Both the position numbers and the translations under genes were made by a program. The notes below the pieces were generated by a model. It did no database searches, was not told the DNA's origin, and saw only the letters and a list, made by a program, of their open reading frames with translations. 64,000 bases of DNA from Pogostemon cablin (lineage: Eukaryota; Streptophyta; Magnoliopsida; Lamiales; Lamiaceae), in NCBI GenBank assembly GCA_023678885.1, contig CM042975.1, positions 32,219,405 to 32,283,404 on the forward strand, read 5' to 3'. Shown one piece after another: positions 36,667-48,536 of this stretch; the stretch's first letter is position 1; every line of letters starts with the position of its first letter.

Positions 36667-36917
36667 TGTTGGGCCATTTGGACCTGTTGGCCCAATTGCT
36701 GGCCTTCATTTCTCAAAGTATTGGGTCAAGTGTGTCTTGGCCCATAGTCTTACACCCCATCCCTTTTAAACCCCAATTTGTGAGCCATAATGAATGGGTG
36801 TGGCTGCAGAATACTCTTCGTGAGTTTGAGAAACGGGAATCTGAGCACCTCCGTTCAGCCACCACCTCTGGCGATGAAGACCGGCGAGACGACGAGAACG
36901 ACCGCATCCACCCAACA
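36667..36917 (+). repeat. 5' LTR
   Basis: 251 bp, TG...CA bounded, with inverted ends TGTTGGG/CCCAACA. It is immediately followed by the primer-binding site. Confidence 0.9.
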
Positions 36918-36918
36918 G

Positions 36919-36930
36919 TGGTATCAGAGT
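36919..36930 (+). promoter_or_regulatory. tRNA-iMet primer-binding site
   Basis: TGGTATCAGAG lies 1 nt after the 5' LTR. It is the standard plant retrotransposon primer site complementary to the 3' end of initiator tRNA-Met. Confidence 0.88.
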
Positions 36931-37476
36931 GAGGTCGGCCGTCTGTCCGGCGCTGCTGTGCACCGCCGTCTGTCCACCGCCCTTGTCCGCTGCTGTTCCG
37001 CCGCAGCTGGAGGTGAGGAACGGGTTAGATCCGTTCGCGATCTGAAGACGCGCGACTGCCGCCAGTTCGTTGCTCCTCCATCGGAGCGTTGCTGACCGCC
37101 GCCGCCCTCATCCTCCGTGGGATCGTCGACGGATCTGCTCGTCGTCGCCAAGCCGCCATCCGTCGCCGCAGCTGCTGCCCGCTGGCAAGTCGAGTCGCGA
37201 TTTATTCACGATGCTAGCCGCCAGATCCTCAGCCTGTTGTCCGCTGCCGCTGCTCGCCGCCATCCATTGGCACTGCCAGCCAAGTCAGATCGATGCCGCA
37301 GCTGATCTGCTCTCAACCGCCGGGAATGCGATCTGCAGAAACGCGCCGCTGCTGTCCGCCGTTCGCGTTCCGTTCAATTCAGCCAGAGCTTCGCCGTCCG
37401 TCGGTGGTTTCGGTCATACCATCCGTTGGTGCGCTGACCGTGGATTTGCGTGGCGGCACTAGGGTTTTGGGATAGG

Positions 37477-39077
37477 TGATAGACTTTTTCTGCGCACTAT
37501 AATTTAATCCTCAAGTGTAAGGATATCAATTGTAGCAGCAAGCACCCAAGTTAAATTATCGATCCCACTGAGATAGCTAATTATTTATTTTACTTTGAAT
37601 TACTAATTAATTAGAATTAAGTAACCAAATTTTCTAGTGTTTGTAGTGAATTAATTATCTAAATTACTGAAATTATAAATAATTGAATTAAAAAAAACAA
37701 TAAAAGTAAAAGCAAGTTTCTAATCAAGAGATGACAAACAGTTCTAAGGTATCAGGTATTGACCAATTAATTTGGGTTATTAGACTTACGATTGTTAATT
37801 TGGGTTATCCCACCGAATATGATTCGATTCAAAGCTAACAGTCTAATCTGGTTTAAATCCTAAGGTGCGCAAATATTACCAAGCCTTATTCCTAGATACT
37901 AATCAAAGCAAGCAACAATACCTCCGGATGGTAAGCCTGACTAATAAGATATTCTCTGGAATTACTACAAGGTTCTATTCACTTCCTACTTGATTGTCTA
38001 ATTGCATTGTTCCACTAAACTAATCAAGTATTTGATTTACCAGTTAATGAAATTAAAGTGCTTATAGCGGAGCTACTCTAATCTCTAAAAGATAGACAAT
38101 ACCAATCATGAATGCACACAAGCTAACAAAATAATCCAAGCATTATAGCGGATGTCATGAATATATTATGAAGACGTTACGAAGCAGATAAGCAAGTCTT
38201 AATAAAATAAGTAAAATCAAAAGATCAACTGCATAAAATCCCAATCTTTGGTCTAAATCCCCAAATCAATTAAATCAATCCATCAAACCCTAGAACTGTA
38301 TATAAAATTAGCCCATGAGATTACAAGCAATCCTCATGGCTAAGCAATTCATAACAATAATCAAAGTAATAGAAAGGAATAGATAGGAATTGTGAAACCC
38401 TAGTGTAGGAGCAATCTCACGTTCCTTCTTCGTCTCTTCAATTGCTTGATTTTTCCTCAATTAGCACTTGTAACCCTTGTGGAATTGGATGGAGGATGAA
38501 ATCAGATTGTAATCTGATATGGGTGTGATAGGAGTGTGGATTGATGATGGTTTATGGCTGGGCTCTCTCCGATTGATGTCTCGATCTCTCTAATTATTTC
38601 TAGGATAGATGCAGGGCTGTTTTCGCGACGAAAACTACTTCAGAATCGCGATTTGAGGGTATATATACACTGCTGCATCGAACAGGCCCCGTCTGGGCCC
38701 TGAACTGGGCCGCTCGGCACCCAGCTCGGCTCGAGCTGGGCCTGGACCCAGTCGAGTGGCCTTCCATCGACCTTGCCACGTCACTGGGGTCCAGGTAGGA
38801 CCACACTCGGCACCTTTTACCGCCGCTCGGCACCCAGCTCGGCTCGAGCGGCTCGCCGAGCTGCTCCCGAGCTGGGCCGTTCCGGGTCTGTTTTGCTCCT
38901 CTTCCGATCCTGCCCTGTTTTACCTTGTTTCCTGCCTTCAAAACTCACAAAAACACCTTAATAGCCTCAAAATCGTGTAAATACTTAAACATACACAATT
39001 CCATTCAAAAAACGATAAATCCTAAGCAAAACGGTGTAATGTGCACACATAAAATGCGTGAAATTCAACTCTCAACA
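37477..39077. mobile_element. Probable solo LTR nested in the copia-like element
   Basis: A ~1.6-kb AT-rich block bounded by TGATAGACTTTTTC and ATTCAACTCTCAACA interrupts the GC-rich (CCGCCG-type) sequence of the host element, which resumes at 39078. Flanking ATAGG / GTAGG is a 4-of-5 match to a target duplication. TG...CA ends, size and lack of coding frames suggest a solo LTR, but no partner LTR is in the window to confirm it. Confidence 0.55.
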
Positions 39078-39546
39078 GTAGGGCCCCCGTCCGTTGACCG
39101 CGGCTGATCTGCCTCCAGCGCAGCCGAACGTCCGCCACCGATTGCCGCCATCCGTCGGTGGTTCTGGTCAGATCAGTTCTTACCTCGGGGAAAGGGGAGT
39201 ATCTTTCCATTTTCAAATTATTTATTCTGTTCTTTGTGTTTTTTACATGACTGATTTTTTTATTTTGGGTTGTCGATTTGTTCGACATATTTTTTGCACT
39301 GCTGCTGCTTGAACCGGAGGCACGAGTGGGCTGCTAATCGAAGAGGATGTGATTCAAGCTTGGTAGCAAGCAGGGTGCGGCTCCAAGGTGGGAGTTGCTC
39401 GTCCGGTTGCCGCTTGAACAAGTCTTCAACGGGTGCTGGTGGCTCGTATGGGTGGTACGGTGTTCGTCCACCGCTTCAGGGGAGTTTTCCGTTCCTTTAA
39501 ACTTTGTGTTTTTCTATCTTTCTGATTTGTTCAGTTATGTTATATC

Positions 39547-39933
39547 TAGAGCCGGCAAAAATGTCCCGGCCCGACGGGCCGGCCCGTAGCTCGCCATAAG
39601 TTGGTTGGGCTAGGCCATTAAAAGTAGGCCGGAAAAGAACCGGGCCATTTTGGCCCGGCCCATCAAGCCCGGTGGGCCAAATGGCCCGGCCCGCCTTTGG
39701 CCCGTTTTTATGGGCTTTTTTGGCCCGGTCATTTTATTTATGTTTAATTTAATATTTAATTATAAATTATTTGTAATATTTGATTTATAAATTATATTTA
39801 AATAACTTAATGTTAAATATATAAAAATAACTTTCTAAAATAGTTATAATTTTCAAATTATATATGAATTCTCTATTTTACTTGGATATTTTGATATTAT
39901 ATGATAGAAATAAGGTTATGGCGAAGAAAAGAA

Positions 39934-40017
<84 letters not shown>

Positions 40018-40520
40018 ATTTAATATTGTTGAAATTTGTTAAAGTTGGATTCAAATTCCATTATATCATAATATAATAAGTTAGATGCTAATAATATAAT
40101 TTTAATCACATAATAATCGTGATTAGTAATGTTAAATAATTACAATCCCATTATTTAACAACTCTTAATTATACATTCAACCATTAATAATTAATTCTAA
40201 TTTATTTGATTTAAAAATAATAATAATTAACTTAAATAGATTATTTACTCTGATATCTAATTATAAATTTGAGAATAATATTCAATATTGACTAATATAA
40301 TTATTATAGGTATTAAAGTAGTTAATTTTAAATTATTTTTTAAATAAAAAATTAAAAAATAAATGAATATTAATGGGCCAAAATGGCCCGATGGCCCGGT
40401 ATGGGCTAGGTTGGGCCACAAAAAATAAGGCCCGTCAAGAACCAGGCCAAGCCCGGCCCGGCCCGTAAATGTGCCTTGGCCCGGTGGCCTGGTACCGGCC
40501 CGGCCCATTTGCTGGCTCTA
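39547..40520. mobile_element. Non-autonomous hAT element with GGCCCG-rich subterminal repeats
   Basis: TAGAGCCGGCAAA at the left and TTTGCTGGCTCTA at the right form the inverted ends. A perfect 8-bp target duplication GTTATATC flanks them (39539-39546 and 40521-40528). Both subterminal ~150-bp regions are packed with GGCCCGG/CCGGGCC motifs in both orientations, while the middle is almost pure A/T. 974 bp, no transposase. Confidence 0.88.
39937..40014. repeat. (TA)n microsatellite
   Basis: About 39 TA units in the middle of the hAT element. Confidence 0.95.
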
Positions 40521-40529
40521 GTTATATCT

Positions 40530-41880
40530 TTGTGACACTCTGAGGTGGTTGGTCCTCCTTTGTGCTTTGTGCGTTATGATATGCTCTGAGGCGGCTGGTC
40601 CTCCATGTTTGTGATTTATGTGCTTTAGAATTTTAGGGATTTTGTGATTTGTGGCCTGATTGGTTTCTGTGGTATCTCTAGTTCTTTTTGCTTGAAATCT
40701 CTCATGGGTTGTATCTGTGTGATATTTTGCTTTTGGTTTGCTTTCGCTGCTAATCCGATTTTCTAGAATTTTTTGTTCTTTTTGCTATGTGTGTGAATTG
40801 AGTTTGTTTCCAGGCCCTAAGATAGCATTTGCTCACCTGTGTGTGTGATTGTGTTGTTTCTTGAATCTGTGTGAGTCGATTCACTCAATTTTAAGCACCA
40901 ATGGCTTCTCCTAATGCATTTGGGTAAGGAGACTTCAATATCTGGAAACATAAGATGAAGTATGTGGGGGGTGTTCAAAGCTGTGAATGACTCTTATGGT
41001 TAAGAGATAATTTTGTGTGAATTATTTGGTGCCTTTTAAAATCTTGGGTATTTTTTAATTGGCTAGTTAATTCTGCATGTGATTAGAAAATTTATTTTTC
41101 TATCTTGTTTCACTTTGAATTTATGTGCTTCTTTGTGAATTTGTGTTTCTCTTTGAAACTATGTGTTTTCTTTGTGTGAGAAACTTGTTGAAAAGTATTT
41201 TGTATATTTTGTGCTTGTTTATGTGTTAAACTTGCTAGGTTTTAGGCTGCTCCTAGTGAGGTGGAGTATTTGCATATGTGTTATCTTTATGCTTTTGTAC
41301 CTTGTTTACTATGTGATAGTATTTGTTATGGTTGTGTGTCATTTACATGCTTATTTGTTTCTCTAAGTAAGGTGGAGCATGTTGTGTGTGTTCAAATGTG
41401 GTGTAACATTTGATTGTTGATTATTGTGTGTGTTTCTGTGTGAAGTGTCTATGTGACTTATAAATACTATAGCTTGTATGTCTATGTGACTAGACTATGT
41501 GTCTTTAGGATTTTGTATTCTATTCTATGTGATAAATGTTATGAATTGTGTGTTCATGATCTTTGTGATCTCATGTTAGCTGTGTGCTTAGTTTATTTGT
41601 TTCTGTGTGAACAATTTGTGTGTCATGAGAACTGTGAGTTCTAATCTATGTGATTACATGACTATGTGATCTTTGTGATCTTTTGTTAGCTTTGTACTTT
41701 GTTCTTTTATCTTTGTGATAATGTGTGAACTTTTGTGACTGTGTGTCGTTTTTTTCATTTGACAAACTTTGTATTTGTCAAATTTTGTGGATCTTACATC
41801 TAACTTTGTGTTTTTTCATTTTGCAGGTGTCCGAAAAGGTGCGACGATGATATCCTATATTTTTTTATGAACACAATGGG
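40530..41880 (+). other. T/G-rich, strand-asymmetric 3' part of the LTR element
   Basis: The plus strand is dominated by T and G with many TTTGTGTG, GTGTGATC and CTTTGTGA phrases. Apparent ORFs here are compositional. It lies between the hAT insertion and the polypurine tract. Confidence 0.6.
40901..40975 (+). pseudogene. Copia gag N-terminal remnant
   Basis: The frame reads MASPNAFG, stop (TAA), GDFNIWKHKMK. The 'F-x-x-W-K-x-K-M' pattern is the usual start of copia gag (DUF4219/UBN2-type). It breaks down after about 25 codons and no further gag or pol is seen. Confidence 0.55.
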
Positions 41881-41903
41881 AGAATTGGACCAAGGTGGAG
41901 ATT

Positions 41904-42154
41904 TGTTGGGCCCTTTGGGCCTGTTGGCCCAATTGTTGGTCTTCATTTCTCAAAGTATTGGGCCAAGTGTGTCTTAGCCCACAGTCTTACACCCCATCCC
42001 TTTTAAACCCCAATTTGTGAGCCCTAATGAATGGGTGTGGCTGCAGAATACTCTTCGTGAGTTTGAGAAACGGGAATATGAGCACCTCCGTTCAGCCACC
42101 ACCACCGGCGATGAAGACCGGCGAGACGACGAGGACGACCGCATCCACCCAACA
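41904..42154 (+). repeat. 3' LTR
   Basis: 251 bp, same length as the 5' LTR. Preceded by a copia-type polypurine tract (AAGGTGGAGATT) and followed by the TTAAT target duplicate. Confidence 0.9.
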
Positions 42155-42257
42155 TTAATTATTTTAGGTGGGTCCCATATTCCAAAAAGGAAAAACGTAA
42201 ACATTGAAATGAGACGCGCAAAATAGAAACGTAAACATTGAAACGGGACGGAGGGAG

Positions 42258-44120
42258 TACTATTTATAGAAATATCCACCACGTGTTTCTAGTTAACAAC
42301 ATTCAAAAGGTTTTACTCTCTCCATCTCATAATTGTTGTCATCGTTACTGTAGGCACGTAGTTTTAAAAAAGTTATTTTTTGATCAATTTTATTGACTTT
42401 TTAGGGGTATTTGGATATTTAATAAATTATAAAGTATGTCATGTGTGTTAGGTGGGAGTGTATTTTTGAAATTAAGTTAACTTTTGAGGTTTTTGGTTGA
42501 TGTGAAATTTCTATTTTTAAGGTACGACAGTTATTGTGAAACGAACGAAAACGAAAAGTAATACAGTTATTATGAGTTTCTAGACTACTTATTTGTATGG
42601 TACAATCATGAATAAAATGTAGATGGAGAATATGATTTATTTTTAAATTAAATATAATTATATATTGGAATACGATAGTCGGAAGTGCATGAAAAAGTAA
42701 TTCCGCTGTTCCGGAAGATTAAATTTTTTAGAAAGAAAAAAAATACTCCATTTTACTTATTTATTTAATTGATATTTTAGGGATTTAAAAAAAAAATATA
42801 TTTAATTCCGCTGTATCTGCATTAAAGAGTTCTCTCGGAGTCGCTCTTTATAAACTTCTACCACGTAGCGTTACCTAAAATTAAACGCACATGCTATTTT
42901 TTTAAAGCACCACCTTTTCTTTTTTAATTTTATTATTTTCTTAAAGCACTTTCTTTTATTTAAATTATATTCTTTTCTTAGAACAACTTCCACATGATGC
43001 TCTATACTTATAAATTTATATTTCAATCGTGTTCATCAATGTTCAACTCATGATCATGAATCAGTGACTCATCTCTACATTAAATTTAGAAAAAATGTTT
43101 AGAAGACATTATATACGCTTAACTCTATTTTCCAAAATTATTGTTGCAGCTTATGAAACTGTAAAAATTTTATATTTTTTTTGACAAAAAATGTGAAATG
43201 TAATTATTCATCACTTTTTATTAAAAATGTAATTACTTTTCTTTTAAAATATTACTATTACTTTCATTTTTATTAAAATTTATTTATAAAATAATTCACA
43301 ACACCATTATCACTTTTCATCACTAAGATATCACTTTAGATTATAAAGGTTTTCGAGTCCTATCCATTTTTACATACATTCCGTAAGAGAGTCTCTTTCT
43401 CTATATTTTAATAATAACAAATAGTTTTAATTTTCAGTATAAATAGAAGTTTGTTAATAATTATTTAAATATATGTTAATTACTAAAAGTCTAAAATTTT
43501 AATTTTATAAACATGAAAAAATCATAAGAGATTGGTAGTATGTATAAAAGAGTACTAATTAATTTGAGAGAAGAGAAAAGAGAAATAAGATGCTCTTTCC
43601 GTCTGATGAATCTGGCATGAAGTTTAAAAAAAATAACTTTTTGTTGGTGTGATGTAAGAAAAAGGGGTATTTTGGGTAATAGGGTTGAATAAATGTATGA
43701 TATAGTTGACTTTAATTAGATTGCGTGAAAAAAGAAAGTGATATTTTTGTAATATTATAAGGTTATTGATATTGTGTATTGTTTCCATTTTTAGGGTATG
43801 AAAGTAATTTTGAAACGGACTATAATGGAAAGTGCGAATGTATTTTTGAGATGGAGTGAGTAATAATAATAGTATTAACTGAGTAGATTAAATACATGAT
43901 GATGGTAAGTTGGAGATTAATATTGTCATGAATTCACAACGGTGACAGTGTATAATTAACCATGTGGTCTAATTTCTTTGGAGCTGTTGGTGGTACAACT
44001 CAAACATAGGACTTCTCATCAAACTTACTCTGAAATCCTGTCGGAAATTTATTTATTTATTTCTTTCCCCTCTCTCTTCTCTTTTTCTTTAAAGAATTGT
44101 TGCTTTTGCTTTGGAGGCTG
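42258..44120. other. AT-rich intergenic with two decayed Stowaway-like elements
   Basis: Degenerate Stowaway-like copies at about 42316-42561 (CTCTCTCCATCTCATAATT ... GAAACGAACG) and 43593-43860 (CTCTTTCCGTCTGATG ... GAGATGGAGTGAG). The interiors share text with 44408-44689. No genes. Confidence 0.5.
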
Positions 44121-45427
44121 TAGGGGTGGTGTACCGTAACGTACCGAAAAAATTAGTCATACCGTATACCGTACCGAAATTTTCGGTATTAAAAAAGTCA
44201 TACCGATACCGTACCGATAGTATCGGTATACCGAATTTCGGTATACCGAAATTTCGGTATATTAACAACAAATACCGTTTTATACCGATATACCGTAATG
44301 CATCTGCTCATATCAATACCAACTCGTACAGGAAAGAAAAAAATATCTAAGTTCAAGTTCTCAATAATCATGTCCCAATAATCTAAAATTTTGACAAAAC
44401 AATAATATTCCCTCCGTCCCATACTTATGTTCATACTTTCCGTTTTCGTCCGTCCCACACTTATGTTCACCACCCAAAAATGGAAAGTTCACATTAACCA
44501 ACAACCTCAAAAGTTATCTTAATTTCAAAAATACCACTCACACCTAACACACATAACTTACTTTATAATTTATTTATTACCTAAAAATATCACAATACCC
44601 CTAAAAAGTCAATAAAGTTGGTCAAAAAGTAACTTTTCTTAAACTCCGTATCTACAGTAACGGTGAACATAACTATGGGACGGAGGGAGTACTATACAAA
44701 CAACAAAAATCCATTTCAATTTATGGACCACATAAAAACAAGAGTCAACATAGTTAATGGGATCAATTTTGGTGAAAATCAGCAAGGGTTAGTAGTGGGT
44801 TTAAGTTAATACATCTAAAAAAAATACTTGCATCTGCCGAATCTGCTCATGAACACCGCTGAATTAGTCGCACGCCACCACCGGAGCTTCCACATCCACA
44901 CCACTGTCTCCGTTCGAACACTATTCATGAGATGCCCCATTCAAGGAAAAATCAGCAAATTAACCATTTAGAGAGAGAAAGGAGGAGAGATAAAAGGGTG
45001 AAATCTGACTGGTATTGGAGATAGAAAAGAAGAATACTTTCATTATTGAATTTGAAATGGGGAGATGGTGGGCAGTAGGTGTATGTAAATTGAAAATGAG
45101 AATTGGGGGAGAGAAGCAAGGAACGGCTGTAATGGGAAATGAATTATTAGGGTTTCTATTTGTATGTATAACAGTATGAGTCAGCTGTAATATGTATAAT
45201 TAATAATATTATTATTATATTAATTTTACTGTTCAATATTTCGGTATTTCGGTATATACCGAAATACCGAAATATCTCCAAAACACTTACCGATATCGTA
45301 CCGAAAATTTCGGTACGGCACCATACCGTACCGAAATTTTCGGTATGCCGAATTTTTCGTTAAATTCGGTAATTTCCGGCACGGTAATTGCGGGATACCG
45401 AAAAATCGGTAATTTTGTCCACACCTA
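44121..45427. mobile_element. hAT-like element with TACCGAAATTTCGGTA palindromes
   Basis: The left end is TAGGGGTGGTGTACCG; the reverse complement of the right end is TAGGTGTGGACAAAATTACC. Both ~180-bp subterminal zones consist of repeated, mostly palindromic TACCG / CGGTA words (CCGAAATTTCGG). The interior (44840-45170) is non-coding. The target duplication is unclear: AGGCT is shared if the borders shift by 1 bp. A Stowaway MITE is nested inside. Confidence 0.7.
44408..44689. mobile_element. Stowaway MITE nested in the TACCG element
   Basis: TTCCCTCCGTCCCATACTTA at the left and TATGGGACGGAGGGAG at the right, TA on both sides, 282 bp. The motif CCGTCCCACACTTATGTTCA is repeated near the left end. 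Confidence 0.85.
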
Positions 45428-45567
45428 GGCTCAAGGGAGGTAATTAAATGGAGTTCAACAAATCTGTGATATTAAAACTGGTTTAAATTCAAAATAACAA
45501 CTCTACCTTTTCCGAATATATATTTTTCCATTTGTTTATGCAATTTTTAATCTTGACAAAAATAATA

Positions 45568-45574
<7 letters not shown>

Positions 45575-45620
<46 letters not shown>
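45575..45620. repeat. (TA)n microsatellite
   Basis: About 22 TA units. Confidence 0.93.
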
Positions 45621-45622
<2 letters not shown>

Positions 45623-46078
45623 GAGCTAAGTAAATATATTAAAAAGCTGGAATCAGACAGCACTGATTGGTTGGTAAGAGGAAGTCAAGAGGGGAGTACG
45701 ACTACGTGTAATTTTTTTCTTTAAAAGTGTGAATAATTTTAAAATGAATAAATTAATGATGATAATGTGAATTTATTTATGAAAGTAAGTAATAGTAATA
45801 TAGGGTGATGTATAATAATATATCTGGGGAGAGTCCACAAGGATACACGTTTGATCGCCAAGAAAAAAGAAGTATTAGATGTGATGAGGTTGTTAGGTTA
45901 ATGGGCTCCATTGGGCATTACAATCAGCATTCTAGGCCGCCGAGGATAAGGCTGTGATTTAGGGCTTTCTGCAGTTGGGCTGGGCCGTTAGAGTGGACTA
46001 ATTAATAAAGATCTCTTAAGCATTCTGGGCCGCTGAGGATAGCGAGACGCAGGATTGTGCTCCGGATTTTAACCTATC

Positions 46079-46328
46079 GATCCGTCCCATGATTATTGTT
46101 ACACTTACTAAAATGGGCGTCCCACAATTAATGTTATGTTTCCATTTTTGGATGATGTGACCCACACAAAACTATTAAATATCTCTATGGGCCCACAATA
46201 CTCTACTAATACAACTACCCACTTTACATTATAATATTATTTCTATCACCTCACAACACATTAAAATACAATACTCTTTAATCTCCGTGCAAACAGTAAA
46301 CGTAACAATAAAGGTGGGACGGAGGGAG
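46079..46328. mobile_element. Stowaway MITE with a decayed left end
   Basis: The left end is GATCCGTCCCATGATTATTG; the right end GGTGGGACGGAGGGAG is followed by TA. The interior (CACACAAAACTATTAAAT; ATCTCCGTGC) is typical. Confidence 0.7.
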
Positions 46329-46833
46329 TATTAATCTGTTGCTGCTACAAATAATAATAACATAGATAATCTAACTTATGCTAGATTGGTGCAGCATAAC
46401 ATCATTATAGAAGATAATTCCCAAACGATCAGCCAGGGGTTATTGGGCTTGTGTCCATCAGCAAAGTTGAAGAAACAAGTGGAATTAATGTTGATACAAC
46501 AGAGCAGAATAGAAAGAGATGCAGGAGTTAGTTTTACTTATGAAACTGTAGTGCAGTGAGGATAGTTTGAGCCATAGTGAGCAGCAGCAGCAGAAGAAGG
46601 AAATGTGTGCCCAAGGAAGCGTTGCCATGGCTCTGTTCCATCCATTCTTGTAGGGGGCACAAGATGGTTGACAATGTCCACGATTATAGCTGGTGAAGTT
46701 AATGAGCTTATCCAACAACATTGCATAATTAGTGACGTAAGCAGGCTGATTCAGGGGAAGATATTCATGTTTCTCATCAATCTCTCTGTATCACAATCAA
46801 CTTTCAGGGTATGCCTTGATTAAACTCAACTAC
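46329..46833. other. Unrecognised sequence between MITE and CAP-H fragment C
   Basis: More balanced base composition than the surroundings, with a (CAG)4 run near 46584, but no frame on either strand that I recognise. It may be part of a further element or of a lost gene. No function is assigned. Confidence 0.3.
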
Positions 46834-48182
46834 CAGACTTCCAGAAGATTGCCACTACCAACCAGAGGATCTTGTGAAGTTATTTTTGTTACCTCATCAT
46901 TCCTACTCTTTGCCATTGATTTGGTCTGCGTTGCGTTACATCAATAGGAGAAACACAATGATGGGTTATGGCTTGCCTTAAAACAGCTTTTCTTTATTTT
47001 CAACTGAATATTTTAGACTGCAACGTATCTATTTAGTTCATAAAAAGACAGGTAAGATATTCATGTTTCTTATTTTTTTCCTTTTTGTTGCAGTGCCTTG
47101 GAAAGAGTCAAAGAAAGAAAAATGGTTAGTCTTACTTCTATTTACAAGTCATACATAGATCATCATGCATTTTTAGCTCCATACGTGAAAGTTAGTTTTA
47201 AATTTGATAATCTGTTTAAGTTCCTAATAAGAAAGAACTCCTGATTTAAAGTTATCGTACTCACTCAGTCTCTCCTCACCACCATCTCCCTGTTGCCTCC
47301 CAACCCAAGATGTCAATAAATGTAACTAATGTCATTTTCTTTATTCAGATTATGTTTATCAACCTCTAGGCTCTGTTGTAACATAAATTCTTTTGCCACT
47401 TTTTTCTTATTGAAATTCTGAAACAATGATCATGTACTAATTGCTGTGAATAGATGAAGAAAGACAACAAAGAGATGAAGATGAAGGTACTCCATCTTGG
47501 GATGAAGATGGATTTGATGGTTCTTATGATGACGGACATGCTTATAGTGATGTCGAGGAGCCAAGTGGACTTGTTTCTCAACCTCGGCAGGTTTGTTGGT
47601 TTATCAATTATCAGCATGGCTTGCATGCGATACCCTTTTCTCCTCATGTCTCTAAATCTTGTTATGAACATGAAAACTTTTCTGTGCTGATGCCTGAGTC
47701 AACTTCCTTTCTGTGTTTTTTTTGGGTACACAGGTAAGTAAGATTGAGGTGAAGTACGATACGACATCAAAACAAGTTGATGTTCATGCACTAAAGGAGA
47801 CACTCTGGGACCATATACAAGAGTTGAACCATCAAGCAGTTGCGGTAAGCTTGTACTGATTCAAGAGTTCAATTTCTTATAGGAGATGACTTTTTTCTGT
47901 GTATACATGAACATACATGTATTCATTTGGCAACAGACGAGCTAACGCGAATTTGTATGTCGATGGAATCTGTTTCAGGAAAAGGCAACAGAACAAATAA
48001 TATCTTTCAAGCAAGCCTTATCTAGTTTCCCAGAAAATTGCCGAGCTGCAGCATCTCTCAATGACATCTCTCCACATTTGTGCTTCATTTGCTTATTACA
48101 TCTTGCAAACGAGCATGAACTTCGGATCCTCGGCTGCCCCAGCTTGGATGATCTAAGTGTATACATCAAGCCTCTTAAATAA
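46834..48182 (+). pseudogene. Condensin CAP-H fragment C (exons 9-13)
   Basis: Matches the intact gene from mid-exon 9 (27411) to the stop, and the homology continues through the 3' flank to about 48600. The end of exon 9 and its donor are lost by a short deletion (CCTCAT joins directly to intron text). Exons 10-13 remain fully open with intact borders (exon 11 at 47454-47590, exon 12 near 47734-47844, exon 13 at 47979-48182). Substitutions such as K-to-T in VKYDTTSK and T-to-S in GCPSLDD are few. Without exons 1-8 it cannot make condensin. It is the right half of a probable tandem duplicate whose left half is at 31381-32670. Confidence 0.88.
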
Positions 48183-48536
48183 CACTCTTTGAGGTGGTTT
48201 ATTTCGATGGATATAGCTAGTCTTGATGCCTCTGATAATTTCATGATATTTGTGACATTGGAGTTGAGTTATAAACTTTTGTAAGTATTGTATGTATCCA
48301 TGCTTTTTAACTAGAGAGCAGCATCTCTCATTTGCTATCTTATAATGACCTGTATGGCTGTATCTGTTTAAGCCCAATTAGAAAACATGATTTAAAGTCT
48401 TTATGATAATCTTTAAATCTTACTAATAATAATTATTATTAAACCACATTAATGACGAAATTAACATACAAAATCTTAACTATAATAACTTAATTAAACT
48501 ATTATATTAGAAAGACAATTAAAGATTTGATATCGG

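Larger units (their letters stand above)
36667..42154 (+). mobile_element. Non-autonomous copia-like LTR retrotransposon (5.5 kb)
   Basis: Two 251-bp direct LTRs start TGTTGGGC and end CACCCAACA, with a perfect 5-bp target duplication TTAAT (36662-36666 and 42155-42159). A TGGTATCAGAG primer site follows the 5' LTR and a purine-rich tract (CAAGGTGGAGATT) precedes the 3' LTR. The internal region has no gag-pol frame; only a broken gag start is seen near 40901. The interior contains a GC-rich 5' part (36918-37476), a probable solo LTR, a hAT element and a T/G-rich 3' part. The LTRs differ at about 12 sites by eye (~95% identity), so the insertion is not recent. Confidence 0.9.
36536..42257. mobile_element. 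Stowaway MITE split by an LTR-retrotransposon
   Basis: The left half (36536-36666) begins CTCCCTCCGTCCCGTTTCAA and the right half (42160-42257) ends TTGAAACGGGACGGAGGGAG, with TA on both outer edges. Joined without the insertion and one 5-bp duplicate it is about 229 bp and matches the intact element at 32996-33234. The MITE is therefore older than the LTR insertion. Confidence 0.9.

Noticed and set aside
36790..37475. Overlapping GC-rich open frames after the 5' LTR on both strands
   Set aside because: They arise from CCG-rich, stop-poor composition; no family resemblance, and they lie in the leader of a non-autonomous LTR element.
41163..41644. Hydrophobic-looking ORFs (Phe/Leu/Val/Cys-rich)
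   Set aside because: Produced by extreme T/G-rich DNA in the retroelement interior; no motif beyond composition.
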